NCBI RefSeq assembly: GCF_014698305.1
Contig: NZ_JACJST010000002.1
Span: 431,723 to 495,722 of the forward strand
DNA: 64,000 nt
Source of the DNA: Anabaena lutea FACHB-196
GTDB lineage: Bacteria > Cyanobacteriota > Cyanobacteriia > Cyanobacteriales > Nostocaceae
Direction of reading: 5' to 3'
Position numbers and translations under genes: made by a program. Shown piece after piece: positions 42,634 to 52,350 of this stretch. The notes beneath the pieces were generated by a model, which worked only from the letters and a program-made list of their open reading frames with translations, was not told where the DNA came from and searched no databases. Position 1 is the first letter of the stretch. Each line of letters begins with the position of its first letter.

Positions 42634-43836
42634 TTAAACAAATCTCTCAGTAAACTCACATATCAAATCTACTCTGCCTTTACGTAACATAGCTGGATCT
42701 AATCTTTCCGTGGTGTTACAAGTCATTAATACCACCAAACGTTGTTTTATCTGCACTCCAGATTCGTCAATAACACTCTGGTACAAAGTTCCATCTAGCA
42801 ACGCCAAAATATGTTCAGTTTTGTTATTATATTGTGCTACTTCAGAAGCCCGATCTTGTGCTAAATTGTCAGCTTCATTGATAATAATACAAATTTTTTC
42901 TAAGTAAGTTGGCGGAACAAAGTTGGTGATAGCATCATGATCCAAAATAAAAATTACATACCCTAAAGGTACAAGAATTTCCTTGGCTACTGATTGTGTC
43001 CATGCTGTTTTACCTGTCCCTGGTTCTCCATGTACTACAACTGCTAGTTGATTTTGATTGAGAATGGCTTGCTGAACTAAATCACTGAAATCTTGAATAT
43101 CTTTGGGAAATGTGCGAATAGGAAATTGACTGTGAACCTTACCTACACGACTTTGATATCCACTCAACATCACCGCTAAATCATAAGTAGCTTTATTAAT
43201 TAAAGATGCCAAATTTTGCGACATTAAAGTATATTGTCTTCGTCCGCGATCATAGGGATCAATTTGCAGCCAAATATCGTACTTTGCCCAATAAGCATAG
43301 ACAGTATTTAATACATCTAAACGTTCCCAATTTACAAACTTCTCGACAGGAAAATAAAAATCTCTCTCTGAATAATATTGGGTAATAATATCAGGACGAT
43401 CTAATAACCGTAAAACTCGCAAAACAGTAATTTCTTGCAAGAGATTAAGTACATAATCAATGGGAATACTGTTGCGACTGACAAATTGTACTATAGGCGT
43501 TTCTGTACTTAAAACATCTTTGTAGCGATAATCTGGTGTCAGTGGTTCTGGTGTAATGAAATTCCAATATTTTTGTAATTCACCACGAGTATAGTCAGAA
43601 GCTAGATTTAATATATTTGCCCACCAAGCATAATCTTTTCTAGCTAAAGCATCAGCATAATAACTAGCTAGATTAATACTTTTTTGGGTCAACTCCTGGG
43701 TATCATGAGAGATTACTTGCCAGAGATAGTTCCAATCAAAGTCACGATGAAATGGCCGCCAACCACTAGCGAGTAGGTTTTGGCGGTTGTTATTCGTAGA
43801 ATTACCGTCGTTGCTTCGGAAATAATCAAAATCCAT
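42634..43836 (-). CDS. AAA ATPase with atypical Walker B, BCS1-like core
   Basis: 400 residues. A ~240-residue N-terminal helical region of unknown family precedes a single AAA domain: Walker A GEPGTGKT (270-277), Walker B ICIIINEAD (315-323), sensor-1 LVVLMTCNTTERLDPAMLRKGRVD with the arginine finger pattern. The usual Walker B Asp is Asn (N320), while the catalytic Glu is kept. AAA proteins of this layout remodel or translocate proteins. No partner gene is obvious; it is separated by 89 bp from the small membrane protein gene. Function is unknown. Confidence 0.78.
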   Translation of the reverse strand: MDFDYFRSNDGNSTNNNRQNLLASGWRPFHRDFDWNYLWQVISHDTQELTQKSINLASYYADALARKDYAWWANILNLASDYTRGELQKYWNFITPEPLTPDYRYKDVLSTETPIVQFVSRNSIPIDYVLNLLQEITVLRVLRLLDRPDIITQYYSERDFYFPVEKFVNWERLDVLNTVYAYWAKYDIWLQIDPYDRGRRQYTLMSQNLASLINKATYDLAVMLSGYQSRVGKVHSQFPIRTFPKDIQDFSDLVQQAILNQNQLAVVVHGEPGTGKTAWTQSVAKEILVPLGYVIFILDHDAITNFVPPTYLEKICIIINEADNLAQDRASEVAQYNNKTEHILALLDGTLYQSVIDESGVQIKQRLVVLMTCNTTERLDPAMLRKGRVDLICEFTERFV

Positions 43837-44677
43837 ATTTTATGTGATTTAGGAAAGTCGAATTATTTTCTGGTGATACAGGAGATGGGAGCAAAACTTT
43901 TCTCGTACTATAAACTACCTGAGCGCAAGTTGCCAGAGCCAAAGAGTTTATTCTTAGTAGAAGTCAGGAGTGAAAGCTGCTTGCTCTTTGATACCGTAGG
44001 GTAATATATGGTTTACGCTACCTAGAGATAAATTTTGATTTTTAGTTTGTACTTACTACAACTGGCAATTTGCTGTAAGTTTTATACAAATGTACGCAAG
44101 CCGTAAAATTCAGTAATTTTTATGAAATTGTGAAAAGAGCAATGCATAACATAACTTTACATAATTCACTCGCTATGACATGAAAATTTTCCTGCATTAA
44201 TTAACACTAAACTTTAATATTACAATGTAATATAATATTTCATCTGTGTCAAGTATTCTGTTCAAAATAGTTATGTTTGAGCCAGTATCAGCTAATTTAT
44301 TGACAAATTGACAGTTCTTCAGATGATATCGAAGTCATATTTATCAATTTTATCAATTCCCCAATTATGACAATAATTACTCGGATAGTACGGAAGTCAA
44401 TGTTGATTTTTTTTATGTAAAGTTATGATGAAGGCATGAAGAAAATATTCTGTAATTTTGCATATGATCAAAAAGTGTATAATAAATTTATTTAGTTCAA
44501 GATTGTCCTGTTTTTTTAAGATGGGTAAAGGTTCTCAACTGAACCCAAATGAAACAAGATATCAACCAGATTTAGCTTTATCTGATAGTTCGTGGGATAT
44601 GTCGTTTGTTTATAGGAGAAAAAGGATCTATCCCAATATAATCTTCTGGATAAGAGATGTATCTGGCAAATTCATTC
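43837..44677. other. long AT-rich intergenic region
   Basis: 841 bp between the divergent AAA ATPase and response-regulator genes. Frames at 43780-44004 and 44458-44685 lack protein-like composition and are rejected. No tRNA, riboswitch or repeat array was recognised. Confidence 0.4.
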
Positions 44678-45112
44678 ATGAGTGATGAAAAAAAGCAAAC
44701 TTCTCCGAAGCCTTTGATTTTGGTTGTAGAAGATCATGATGACAGTCTACTGTTACTTAGTTATGCCCTGGAATCAATTGGGTGTAGATTTATTTGTCAA
44801 ACGGATAGTTCCAGCACTCTACTAGTAGCCAAAAATTATCAGCCAGACTTAATTTTATTAGATATTCTGTTACCTGGTCTGAGTGGTTTGGATGTGATGA
44901 AATATTTAAAGCGTGAACCACTAACCTGGAATATTCCAGTAGTTGCAGTCACTGCTTTAGCTGGTAGAGATCAGGAAGATCGCTTCCTGAGAGCGGGTTT
45001 TAACGACTATATTAGTAAACCCTATATGCTTGAAGATTTAGAGATGATTATTTGTCGTTTGCTACAAGAAAAATTGCAGCCACATTCAGCTGTTGAAGTA
45101 TACCAGGAATAG
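44678..45112 (+). CDS. single-domain response regulator
   Basis: 144 residues from ATG 44678 (MSDEKKQT...), since the upstream in-frame ATG at 44657 adds only seven non-conserved residues. It is a lone CheY-type receiver: acidic pocket VEDHDDS, phospho-acceptor in LILLDILLPGLSGLD, Thr/Ala in AVTALAGRDQ and Lys in ISKPY. It converges with two kinase genes and may receive phosphate from one of them. Confidence 0.88.
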   Translation: MSDEKKQTSPKPLILVVEDHDDSLLLLSYALESIGCRFICQTDSSSTLLVAKNYQPDLILLDILLPGLSGLDVMKYLKREPLTWNIPVVAVTALAGRDQEDRFLRAGFNDYISKPYMLEDLEMIICRLLQEKLQPHSAVEVYQE

Positions 45113-45203
45113 CTAATCCCGCTGTAAATCAGTCAACCCCTCTGGGGAATTGAAACTGCAAAATTAAAAATTCCCAAATGTTTACTATGTTTTATGACAT
45201 CAA

Positions 45204-46328
45204 TCAAGTTTTTTGTGGTAGTCGAACTGTGAATACACTACCTTTACCTAATTCTGAAAAAAGTTCGATTTTTCCTCCGTGTGCTTCTACGATACAGCGT
45301 GATAAATGTAGTCCTAAACCACTACCTGATCTTTTGTTTCTCCCTTGACGAAACCTCTCAAAAATAGTTGCTTGATCTTCAAGTGTAATTCCATAACCTG
45401 TATCGGCAACTTCAATGATAATTTCAGCTTGATCGGCAGTACTAGGTAAATTTTCAAAAATGCGAATCTCTATACTGCCTTTATCTGTAAACTTGATAGC
45501 ATTACCAATTAAATTATTTAAAACTCTTCTGAGTTCGAGTCTATCACCAATAGTAAAGCCAGCATCATCGCCTTTTTGATTTAACTGATGCGTATCTAAT
45601 TTCAGAGTCAAATCTTTCTCATTAGCAAGGAGATTGAGTTCACTTACTACTTCTTGTGCTATTTCTTTTAAGTCGCAGCTTTGTAAATTTAAAGTCTTTT
45701 TTCCGGCTTCAAAGCGATAAACTTCTAGTAAGGTATTGACCATTTCCATTAAATTTTGATTACTGCGAATCATGACAGATATCGCTTGTTTCATTTCTGG
45801 AGAAATCTTGCAGAAAGTTTCCTGTTGAAACAAACTCAGCATTCGATCAGCAGCTACTAAAGGTGTTCGCAAATCATGAGTTAGACGAGAAACAAAATCT
45901 TCTCGCTGGCGTGTCATTTTTTGCTGTTCGTCTATACTATGCTTGAGACGAAGGAGCGATCGCACTCTAGCTAGTAATTCATCTGTATCAAAGGGTTTAC
46001 GAATAAAATCATCAGCCCCAGCATCCAATCCTTCGACAACACTAGATTCGTGAAAGGCTGTGATCAGCAAAATCGGAATATACCCCAGTTCAGGATTATT
46101 ACGAATTCTACGCGTAACTTCATAACCATCCATTCCCGGCATCATTACATCTAGGAGAATCAGCTGAGGTGGAAATTGAGCCACTTTTTGTAAAGCAGTT
46201 GCACCATCGGCTGCTAAATCTATTTCATACCCCTCACTCTCTAAAATTGTTTGTACTAAAATGAGATTATCTCTAGTATCATCAACTGCCAGGATTCGAT
46301 CAATTTTATCGTTTATGACAACAGACAT
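45204..46328 (-). CDS. receiver-linked sensor histidine kinase (REC-HisKA-HATPase)
   Basis: 374 residues. An N-terminal receiver (~10-130: AVDDTRDN, LLDVMMPGMDGYE, KPFDTDELLARVRSLLRLK) is followed directly by HisKA with FVSRLTHDLRTPLVAADRML and an HATPase ending in the GSGLGLHLSRCIVEAHGG box. No PAS, GAF or membrane part is present, so it takes its input from another protein that phosphorylates the receiver. It follows another REC-HK gene by 44 bp, forming a two-gene operon. Confidence 0.9.
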   Translation of the reverse strand: MSVVINDKIDRILAVDDTRDNLILVQTILESEGYEIDLAADGATALQKVAQFPPQLILLDVMMPGMDGYEVTRRIRNNPELGYIPILLITAFHESSVVEGLDAGADDFIRKPFDTDELLARVRSLLRLKHSIDEQQKMTRQREDFVSRLTHDLRTPLVAADRMLSLFQQETFCKISPEMKQAISVMIRSNQNLMEMVNTLLEVYRFEAGKKTLNLQSCDLKEIAQEVVSELNLLANEKDLTLKLDTHQLNQKGDDAGFTIGDRLELRRVLNNLIGNAIKFTDKGSIEIRIFENLPSTADQAEIIIEVADTGYGITLEDQATIFERFRQGRNKRSGSGLGLHLSRCIVEAHGGKIELFSELGKGSVFTVRLPQKT

Positions 46329-46372
46329 GGTTTATTAACTGCTTGATAAAGGGTCTAAATTATCTAATTTAA

Positions 46373-47707
46373 TTAGAGTTTGAGATTAGGATATCCCAGA
46401 GAATATTTACTAAATTTAGATGGAAATTCGGGATGATTATTATGAGAATAATACAAATTATCACTACCAAAATTTAAACTAGAACTATCTGCTAAACTAG
46501 GTGCTAATATTATTTGGCGTGGTAATTCAATTATAAATATTGAACCTACTTCTAATTGACTTTCTAGAAATATTTCTCCTCCCATCATTTGTACCAAGGA
46601 ATCAATAATTGCTAAACCCAAACCAGTTCCCGGATATTTGCGGCTAATTCCTTGATCTACTTGTCGAAATGCTTCAAAAATATGTTCAAAATCTCCAGGA
46701 GAAATACCTATTCCTGTATCCCTAATACTAATAGTTACTCGATTGTTAGCCGTTTCTTTTACTTCTACCCAAATACCTCCATTTTCTGTAAACTTAACTG
46801 CATTGGATAATAGGTTAATTACAATCTGATGTACTCGCACTGGATCATTAAAAACTAAAGTATTTTGTAAATCTGTTTTTACTACCAGAGATAATTTTTT
46901 GGCTTCAGCTAAAGAACGTATTTCTTCTACCGTCTTATTAACTATTTTAGACAAGTCAAATATTTCCGGCTTTAGATCTAATTTACCAGACTCCAGTTTA
47001 GAAAAGTCCAACACTTCATTGAGTAACATCAGCAAATGCTTACCATTATTGAGGATACGCTCTACCAGATCTGCTTGCTGATTGGTAAGTTGAGCAAATT
47101 TGGGACGTAACAATATTTGTGAAAAACCAATAATGGCATTCATCGGTGTTCGCAACTCATGAGATATAGTTGCTAAAAATTGTGACTTGAGCCGTGATGC
47201 TTCCAATAATTTCAAGTTTTGTAGCTGAATTTGTTGGCGTTGTTTCTCCAATTCTTGGTTCTTATGAAGCAGTTGTTCATAACTTTCTTTCAGCTTTTGA
47301 TTTGCTAAAGCTGCCTCCATTTCAGCACGGTATAACCGAATTGCATTCCGCAAAGTCTGTGCCAAAGTTTCTGGAGATAGTTTAGACTTAGGAAGATAGT
47401 CTGTAGCACCTGCTTTCATTAACTCGACAGCTATTTGTTCATTTCCTTGAGCAGAGAGAATGACTAAAGGAACTTTGATTTCTAAAGAACGTAGCTTGTG
47501 AATTGAATTTAATCCATCTTGATCTGGTAAAGAATTATCAAGAAAAACACAATCAAAATTAGTACTTTTGAGAGCAGCCAGTGCCTTATTAATTTCACTG
47601 ACTTCATGCAGTTCCATGCAAATACCTGCTTTAGCCAGGGCTAGACGTACTGCCATGCGATCTGCTTCATCATTATTCACAACCAAGATTTTCAGCGTCT
47701 CTTCCAT
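46373..47707 (-). CDS. receiver-linked sensor histidine kinase (REC-coiled coil-HisKA-HATPase)
   Basis: 444 residues. The receiver (~5-125) has VVNNDEADR, the phospho-acceptor in DCVFLDNSLPDQDG and YLPKSKL. A coiled coil (~125-175) leads to HisKA FLATISHELRTPMNAIIGFS and an HATPase with DTGIGISPGDFEHI and GTGLGLAII. The C-terminal ~40 residues are a polar tail. It is the first gene of a two-kinase operon. The acidic pocket has Asn-Asp instead of Asp-Asp at the N-terminus, which may weaken Mg binding. Confidence 0.9.
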   Translation of the reverse strand: MEETLKILVVNNDEADRMAVRLALAKAGICMELHEVSEINKALAALKSTNFDCVFLDNSLPDQDGLNSIHKLRSLEIKVPLVILSAQGNEQIAVELMKAGATDYLPKSKLSPETLAQTLRNAIRLYRAEMEAALANQKLKESYEQLLHKNQELEKQRQQIQLQNLKLLEASRLKSQFLATISHELRTPMNAIIGFSQILLRPKFAQLTNQQADLVERILNNGKHLLMLLNEVLDFSKLESGKLDLKPEIFDLSKIVNKTVEEIRSLAEAKKLSLVVKTDLQNTLVFNDPVRVHQIVINLLSNAVKFTENGGIWVEVKETANNRVTISIRDTGIGISPGDFEHIFEAFRQVDQGISRKYPGTGLGLAIIDSLVQMMGGEIFLESQLEVGSIFIIELPRQIILAPSLADSSSLNFGSDNLYYSHNNHPEFPSKFSKYSLGYPNLKL

Positions 47708-49545
47708 CGGTTTTTATTTTCGCTGTCCAATACAGGTTGATGTACAGGATTTAGGTTTTCAAGCTATGTAAATACAACATTTACCCCTGTTGATTTTGAG
47801 CATTTAATATCTATAGAAATCCAGTTTGATTACTGATAGGTGACGTGACATGGCTGTAGTTACTCATGGAGGCTCTTAACTTTTCACTCTTAACTCTTAA
47901 TAGGAAATAAGGATACTGAGTTTTTTTAAGTATAGAGCGCAGATCACTTTCAAACAAATTAACTAGGAATTCTATATTTCGGTAGTGATTTAGGTATTTC
48001 ACACAATATCGAACTCAGGTTTATTACATTAAGTTTTTTATCCTCTATTTATCTATTTATACTATATTAATCAATTTTGCTGTCTTTTACTAGCATTTAA
48101 AGAGAATATTTTATATTTTCTTTAAATCCTTTTAATTGAATCTACTTTTTACAGTTGTAGTTAAAGTACAATCACTTCAATTTAATTACTAATGACTGGT
48201 AAGTAATTAGTAATTATGCATATTAAAATCATTATCTCCTAAGTTAAGTGAAATTGATATGCAGTCAAATTATGTACTTTACTCATCTCAATATAATTGT
48301 AAATGAGTAAGTGTTCGCCGTCCTCAGTCATTAGTGAGAGTTGCATGGAAACATTACATATCAAGGATTTGAGAGTTTTCATTCAGTAGATTTTTGCTAG
48401 ATGCTGAATAATTAGTGTTAGTTGACTCCTTATTAAAAAAATGAAATAGTTGAAATTTATTTTTTTAAGTCTGAGCAGTACTATGTATTGATTTTCATGT
48501 TTAATGTTAGCCATTCAGGAAAAATAAATACTTTTAGGCTGTTCTCTTCACACAATTTTAAAAATGATGGTGACAAATGGAAACCTGCAAATTTGATGTA
48601 GTAAGTCCTTGACAATCCAAAATCTAAAATCCAAAATGGTATTAACCTCTGAGCTTAAAAAAATTATCTTGAATAAATAGTTTCACCTATGCCTATCTAA
48701 AAAAATACCTACTTTTGTGAGTAGACTTCTGGGATACTTGACATTTAGCTGTGAGATGGTAATTTGTAAAATTTATAAAAATTACCTAAATCTGTTGCTT
48801 GATTAAGTCAGGTGCTAAAAGTCAAAATTTTTGTCGAAAAATTAAGCTTAACTGAAGCTATTCTTTGAATAATCTGGATAAAAAACTACATATTTTTACT
48901 ATCTCCAATTTAAATTTTTAACTGTCTCCAGGCTTCAATCTCCCAAGTTTAAAATTTATAATTTGCAATTGACTATTTTTGCCATAGTTAATACGATTGG
49001 CTCAAAAATCGGCTATTTTTTGATCGGCAATCCCAAATATAAAATTTAACATTTTTCTGTCAATAAGTATTTTTGGGAATCCACACCTATAATCGAAGAA
49101 TGAGAGTTGAGAAAAGGTGAGTTTTATGAATATGACATATAGCTCCATGAATTTTATGAATTCGATAGTCTAGCTCAAGATGGCTTTTGAGAATTTGTGA
49201 CTTGTTTCTCAAATAACTTTAGCTTGTGATAATTTGTGGATTATTGTCAGCTTTACCCCAGGCTGGCAAATAAAATTAAGGAGGAGTTTCGACTCAATAA
49301 ACTCGGAGTAGTAACCAATGGATAGTATGATGCAGGATTATTCTGATCCATATTTCACCTTTTTTTGGCGAATAGCTATATACCCGTAGTTAGATTTTTA
49401 CTTTCACCTTACATAAAAAAGGGAAATTTATTATTTCTATCGATGGATGCAGGACAGCCAAAATATCATCTACCTTTAGTGTGGGGAAATCAGAGCCAAC
49501 ACTTACACTAAAGTCTTAACTTTGGAAAAGTAGTCAGATAAAGAG
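47708..49545. other. 1.8-kb gene-poor region
   Basis: A long AT-rich stretch between the two-kinase operon and the NarL-type regulator. Seen within it: a short heptamer array (CCAAAAT, CTAAAAT, CCAAAAT at 48617-48637) and a 23-codon frame at 49318-49389. No tRNA, CRISPR or IS was found. It is long for this window and may hold regulatory RNA. Confidence 0.45.
49318..49389 (+). CDS. possible leader peptide (23 codons)
   Basis: ATGGATAGTATGATGCAGG... encodes 23 residues with an aromatic-rich second half (PYFTFFWRIAIYP). A GAGTTT/AAACTC inverted repeat and a GGAGTAG possible ribosome site lie just upstream. It precedes the NarL-type gene by ~170 bp. Support is weak. Confidence 0.2.
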   Translation: MDSMMQDYSDPYFTFFWRIAIYP

Positions 49546-49557
49546 TTGAGTGTAAAA

Positions 49558-50280
49558 ATGAGTGAAATTAGCATTGTTTTAATTGAAGATCATGATTTAA
49601 CGCGTATGGGACTAAGGGCTGCATTGCAGTCACACAGCGCGTTAAAAGTTGTTGGTGAAGCGGCAAATGCCACTCAGGGATTAAAACTTTTAGAAACTAC
49701 TAAGCCAGATGTGGCTGTGGTGGACATTGGGTTGCCAGATATGGATGGCATTGAGCTTACACGTAAGTTCAAGCGGTACCAAACAGAAACTGGACAGTCG
49801 AACACAAAAATTCTCATTTTGACAATGGATCATACAGAAGATGCCGTACTGGCTGCTTTTGCCGCTGGAGCAGATTCTTATTATATGAAGGAGACCAGCA
49901 TCAGTAAGTTAACTGAGGCCATACAAGCAACTTATGGTGGTAACTCTTGGATTGATCCGTCCATTGCCAATGTGGTGTTACGAAAGATGCGACAGGGGAT
50001 ACCAGGAGATAGCCAATCATCTGATAAGCCAAAGACTGTAAAAATTGAGGCTCTAGCTACAGAATATGAGCAAGTTTTGGAAACCTACCCTTTGACTCAA
50101 CGGGAATTGGAAATTCTAGAGTTGATTGTTGCTGGTTGTAGTAATGGACAAATTGCGGAAAAACTCTACATCACAGTAGGTACAGTCAAAACTCATGTTC
50201 GTAACATTTTGAATAAACTTTGTGCTGATGACCGGACGCAAGCTGCTGTTAGAGCCTTGCGTTCTGGGTTAGTTGGTTGA
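49558..50280 (+). CDS. NarL/LuxR-type response regulator
   Basis: About 240 residues from the ATG at 49558; a GTG at 49546 would add four residues. The receiver (~1-125: IEDHDLTR, phospho-acceptor in VAVVDIGLPDMDGIE, LTMDHTEDA, YYMKETS) is followed by a linker and a LuxR-type HTH (LTQRELEILELIVAGCSNGQIAEKLYITVGTVKTHVRNIL, ~175-215). It should bind DNA as a dimer when phosphorylated. No kinase is adjacent on its strand; the 1.8-kb upstream gap is its promoter region. Its stop is 10 bp from the end of the convergent LpxB-related gene. Confidence 0.9.
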   Translation: MSEISIVLIEDHDLTRMGLRAALQSHSALKVVGEAANATQGLKLLETTKPDVAVVDIGLPDMDGIELTRKFKRYQTETGQSNTKILILTMDHTEDAVLAAFAAGADSYYMKETSISKLTEAIQATYGGNSWIDPSIANVVLRKMRQGIPGDSQSSDKPKTVKIEALATEYEQVLETYPLTQRELEILELIVAGCSNGQIAEKLYITVGTVKTHVRNILNKLCADDRTQAAVRALRSGLVG

Positions 50281-50290
50281 GATTATTTTT

Positions 50291-51652
50291 TCACAATCGA
50301 GCTTGTAAACATTCGGCAATACGTTTTGCTGCACCTGATCTTCCCATGCGCTGAACACCGTTTTCAGCAATTACTTGTAAACTGTCGGGATTTTTGAGTA
50401 GGGATTTTACTGCTTGGGCAACTTTTGCTGGTTGGTCTACTAAAATCAGAGATGCACCTAAAAGACGACTCTGAGCCTCAGCAAAAGCAGGGTTATATTG
50501 TGGACCATTCCCTGGAATTGCGATCGCAGGTTTGCCTAAACCAACAAATTGTTCTGTTGCTGTCCCTGCCATAGCGATCGCTAAATCTCCCCAATGTAAG
50601 CAGTCATTATAAGCTTGTTGGCTAAGAACTAAGTATGCATTTCTTTGCTTAAAAGTCAAAATATTAGCATCAGAAAGTTGGATAGGAGATTCAGGACAGG
50701 AACGCCAACCTTGGATTTGCAAAGTTTGGGATAAAATGGTGCAATCTAACCCAGGAGCGATCGCACCTAAAAAAATCACAGTCCCTGCCGAGGGTAAAAT
50801 AGAATCTCGCTCCCGAAAACTAGCCATCAACCCAGACACAGCAACCATCATTATTTCCCAGTTACTATAAGCCTCTGGCTCACGGGAACCGGGGAGCAGA
50901 GTCACAATCAAAGGACGAACTAGCTCTTCATTTTCAGTATCAGCCGCATAAAACTTTGGAGTGCTAAAAGTCTTCTCCAAACCGTCCATCATCGGATTAC
51001 CCAAATCAAAAGCCGGAATTGGCCATTTTTTTAAAATTTCCGTAGTCAGCGAATCTCTAGGAAACACCGCACGACAACGACGACGACTCATCAACCACCT
51101 TTCCCAAGGATGATAAATGGAACCAGAAAAATTTTCCCACCGTGCCGATTTTGACTTTCTGGGTAACAAACCCACCTCATCCCTGACATAATATTCAGAT
51201 TTGGCCGTGCCAATAAACGCATAATTAGCACCACTTATCGCGGCAAACAACAGCGGTACAATATCTCCCACCGCTAAGATAGCCTTTTTATTACCTAACT
51301 TGGTTTGATCACTCACCCAACCACGAACAGCTTGAATTTGCTTCCAAGTCAGTTGCACTAAACCGCCACGGACATCTCGCATCAACTGGCGACTATCCAT
51401 ATAAATAAAGCCACCAGAAGGCATAGTCTGCACCGAACCAATACAAGGAATATTCAACTGTTGGTAAGCACGTCCTTCACCCACTATAGGTAAAGCAAAG
51501 ATATCTGGTGGGGAAGAGAGTTGTTGAAGTTCCTGCAAAATGCGGACAGCAATCACATCTTCTCCATGACCATTACTTAAAACTAGTAACTGCAAAGGAG
51601 AAGTAGTAGCTGCCGAGTCTGCAACTTGGTTTAATGGGGATAAATCACGCAT
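50291..51652 (-). CDS. lipid-A-disaccharide synthase-related protein
   Basis: 453 residues. The N-terminal block LLVLSNGHGEDVIAVRILQEL and the PIVGEGRAYQQLNIP and MPSGGFIYMDSRQLMRDVRGG stretches are typical of the cyanobacterial LpxB-related family (GT-B fold), distinct from true LpxB. The C-terminal half has LVTLLPGSREPEAYSN and AGTATEQFVGLGKPAIAIPG, the sugar-nucleotide-binding side. The exact glycosyl transfer is unknown. A heptamer array abuts the start codon. Confidence 0.85.
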   Translation of the reverse strand: MRDLSPLNQVADSAATTSPLQLLVLSNGHGEDVIAVRILQELQQLSSPPDIFALPIVGEGRAYQQLNIPCIGSVQTMPSGGFIYMDSRQLMRDVRGGLVQLTWKQIQAVRGWVSDQTKLGNKKAILAVGDIVPLLFAAISGANYAFIGTAKSEYYVRDEVGLLPRKSKSARWENFSGSIYHPWERWLMSRRRCRAVFPRDSLTTEILKKWPIPAFDLGNPMMDGLEKTFSTPKFYAADTENEELVRPLIVTLLPGSREPEAYSNWEIMMVAVSGLMASFRERDSILPSAGTVIFLGAIAPGLDCTILSQTLQIQGWRSCPESPIQLSDANILTFKQRNAYLVLSQQAYNDCLHWGDLAIAMAGTATEQFVGLGKPAIAIPGNGPQYNPAFAEAQSRLLGASLILVDQPAKVAQAVKSLLKNPDSLQVIAENGVQRMGRSGAAKRIAECLQARL

Positions 51653-51655
51653 AGG

Positions 51656-51697
51656 ATTTTAAATTTTAGATTTTAAATTTTAGATTTTAGACTTTCG
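51656..51697. repeat. heptamer tandem repeat abutting the LpxB-related start
   Basis: Units ATTTTAA, ATTTTAG, ATTTTAA, ATTTTAG, ATTTTAG and closing ACTTTCG. It has the same size, order and closing unit type as the array at 19729-19770. It also ends a few bases from a minus-strand start codon. Confidence 0.75.
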
Positions 51698-52185
51698 TGT
51701 CTTCTTTACAGCCATTTTCGGGTAAATGCACTATATCCTGTCTCATAAGTAGTCGGACAAAATTAAATTCAATAGTAGAGAGAGGGAACTCTTAACAGGA
51801 AAACAATCCGTGTAATTAATTCTGTCGGGGTACTTATTAAGTCCGGCTAATTGCTTATTCAAGAACTCTCCGCGTAAGAGCGTCAGACCTAATCATAAGT
51901 AGTCAACCGGAGGCGATATAACTGCCTATTGCAATTTGTGATCATAAAATCTCATAATAGGTATTGTCCTTTACCAAGTAAGCCTAAATTTAATCTGGTA
52001 AAAACTCCCTAGATCTAAATACTCATCAACCATCTTGCAGATCAGCAACAGAAATTGACAAGAAACAAAAAATTACAATTAATAGTCTGTTTATCTACAG
52101 GTATGGGAACTACATATTATCCCCAGTAGTTGACTTGACTGAAGAGGACGCGGAGAGTCGCCTGTGTCCGACGTTCGACGCAAAT

Positions 52186-52310
52186 GGTTTCAAGCCCCCG
52201 ACTACAGTCGTGGAGAAGAAAAAAGACATTCCTTGCTGGAATCCCCTGGCTTTAGACCTGGGGTGTAAGAGCGTCTCCGTGTCCCCGTGTCCCCGTGTCT
52301 TCTTCAATGT
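52186..52310. repeat. IS200/IS605-like hairpin pair without transposase
   Basis: Two palindromic units lie in series: AAGCCCCCGACTACAGTCGTGG around 52190, and AATCCCCTGGCTTTAGACCTGGGGT around 52240. This is the arrangement at the right ends of IS200/IS605-type elements in cyanobacteria. No transposase or TnpB frame is present. Confidence 0.5.
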
Positions 52311-52350
52311 TGACTGCTGACTGAGTTAATTAAGTTAATCAATACTAATT

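Larger units (their letters stand above)
51653..52350. other. repeat-rich intergenic region before Omp85
   Basis: 698 bp. It contains the heptamer array at 51656-51697, a 12-bp direct repeat TCATAAGTAGTC (near 51748 and 51895), and IS200/IS605-like hairpins between 52130 and 52310. Two overlapping antisense frames at 52110-52320 lie within those repeats and are rejected. Confidence 0.5.

Noticed and set aside
44458..44685. 75-codon frame upstream of the response regulator
   Set aside because: No family, poor composition and overlap with the true start region of the next gene.
52110..52320. overlapping 61-65 codon frames on both strands
   Set aside because: They lie in an IS200/IS605-like palindromic repeat, which creates open frames in both directions.
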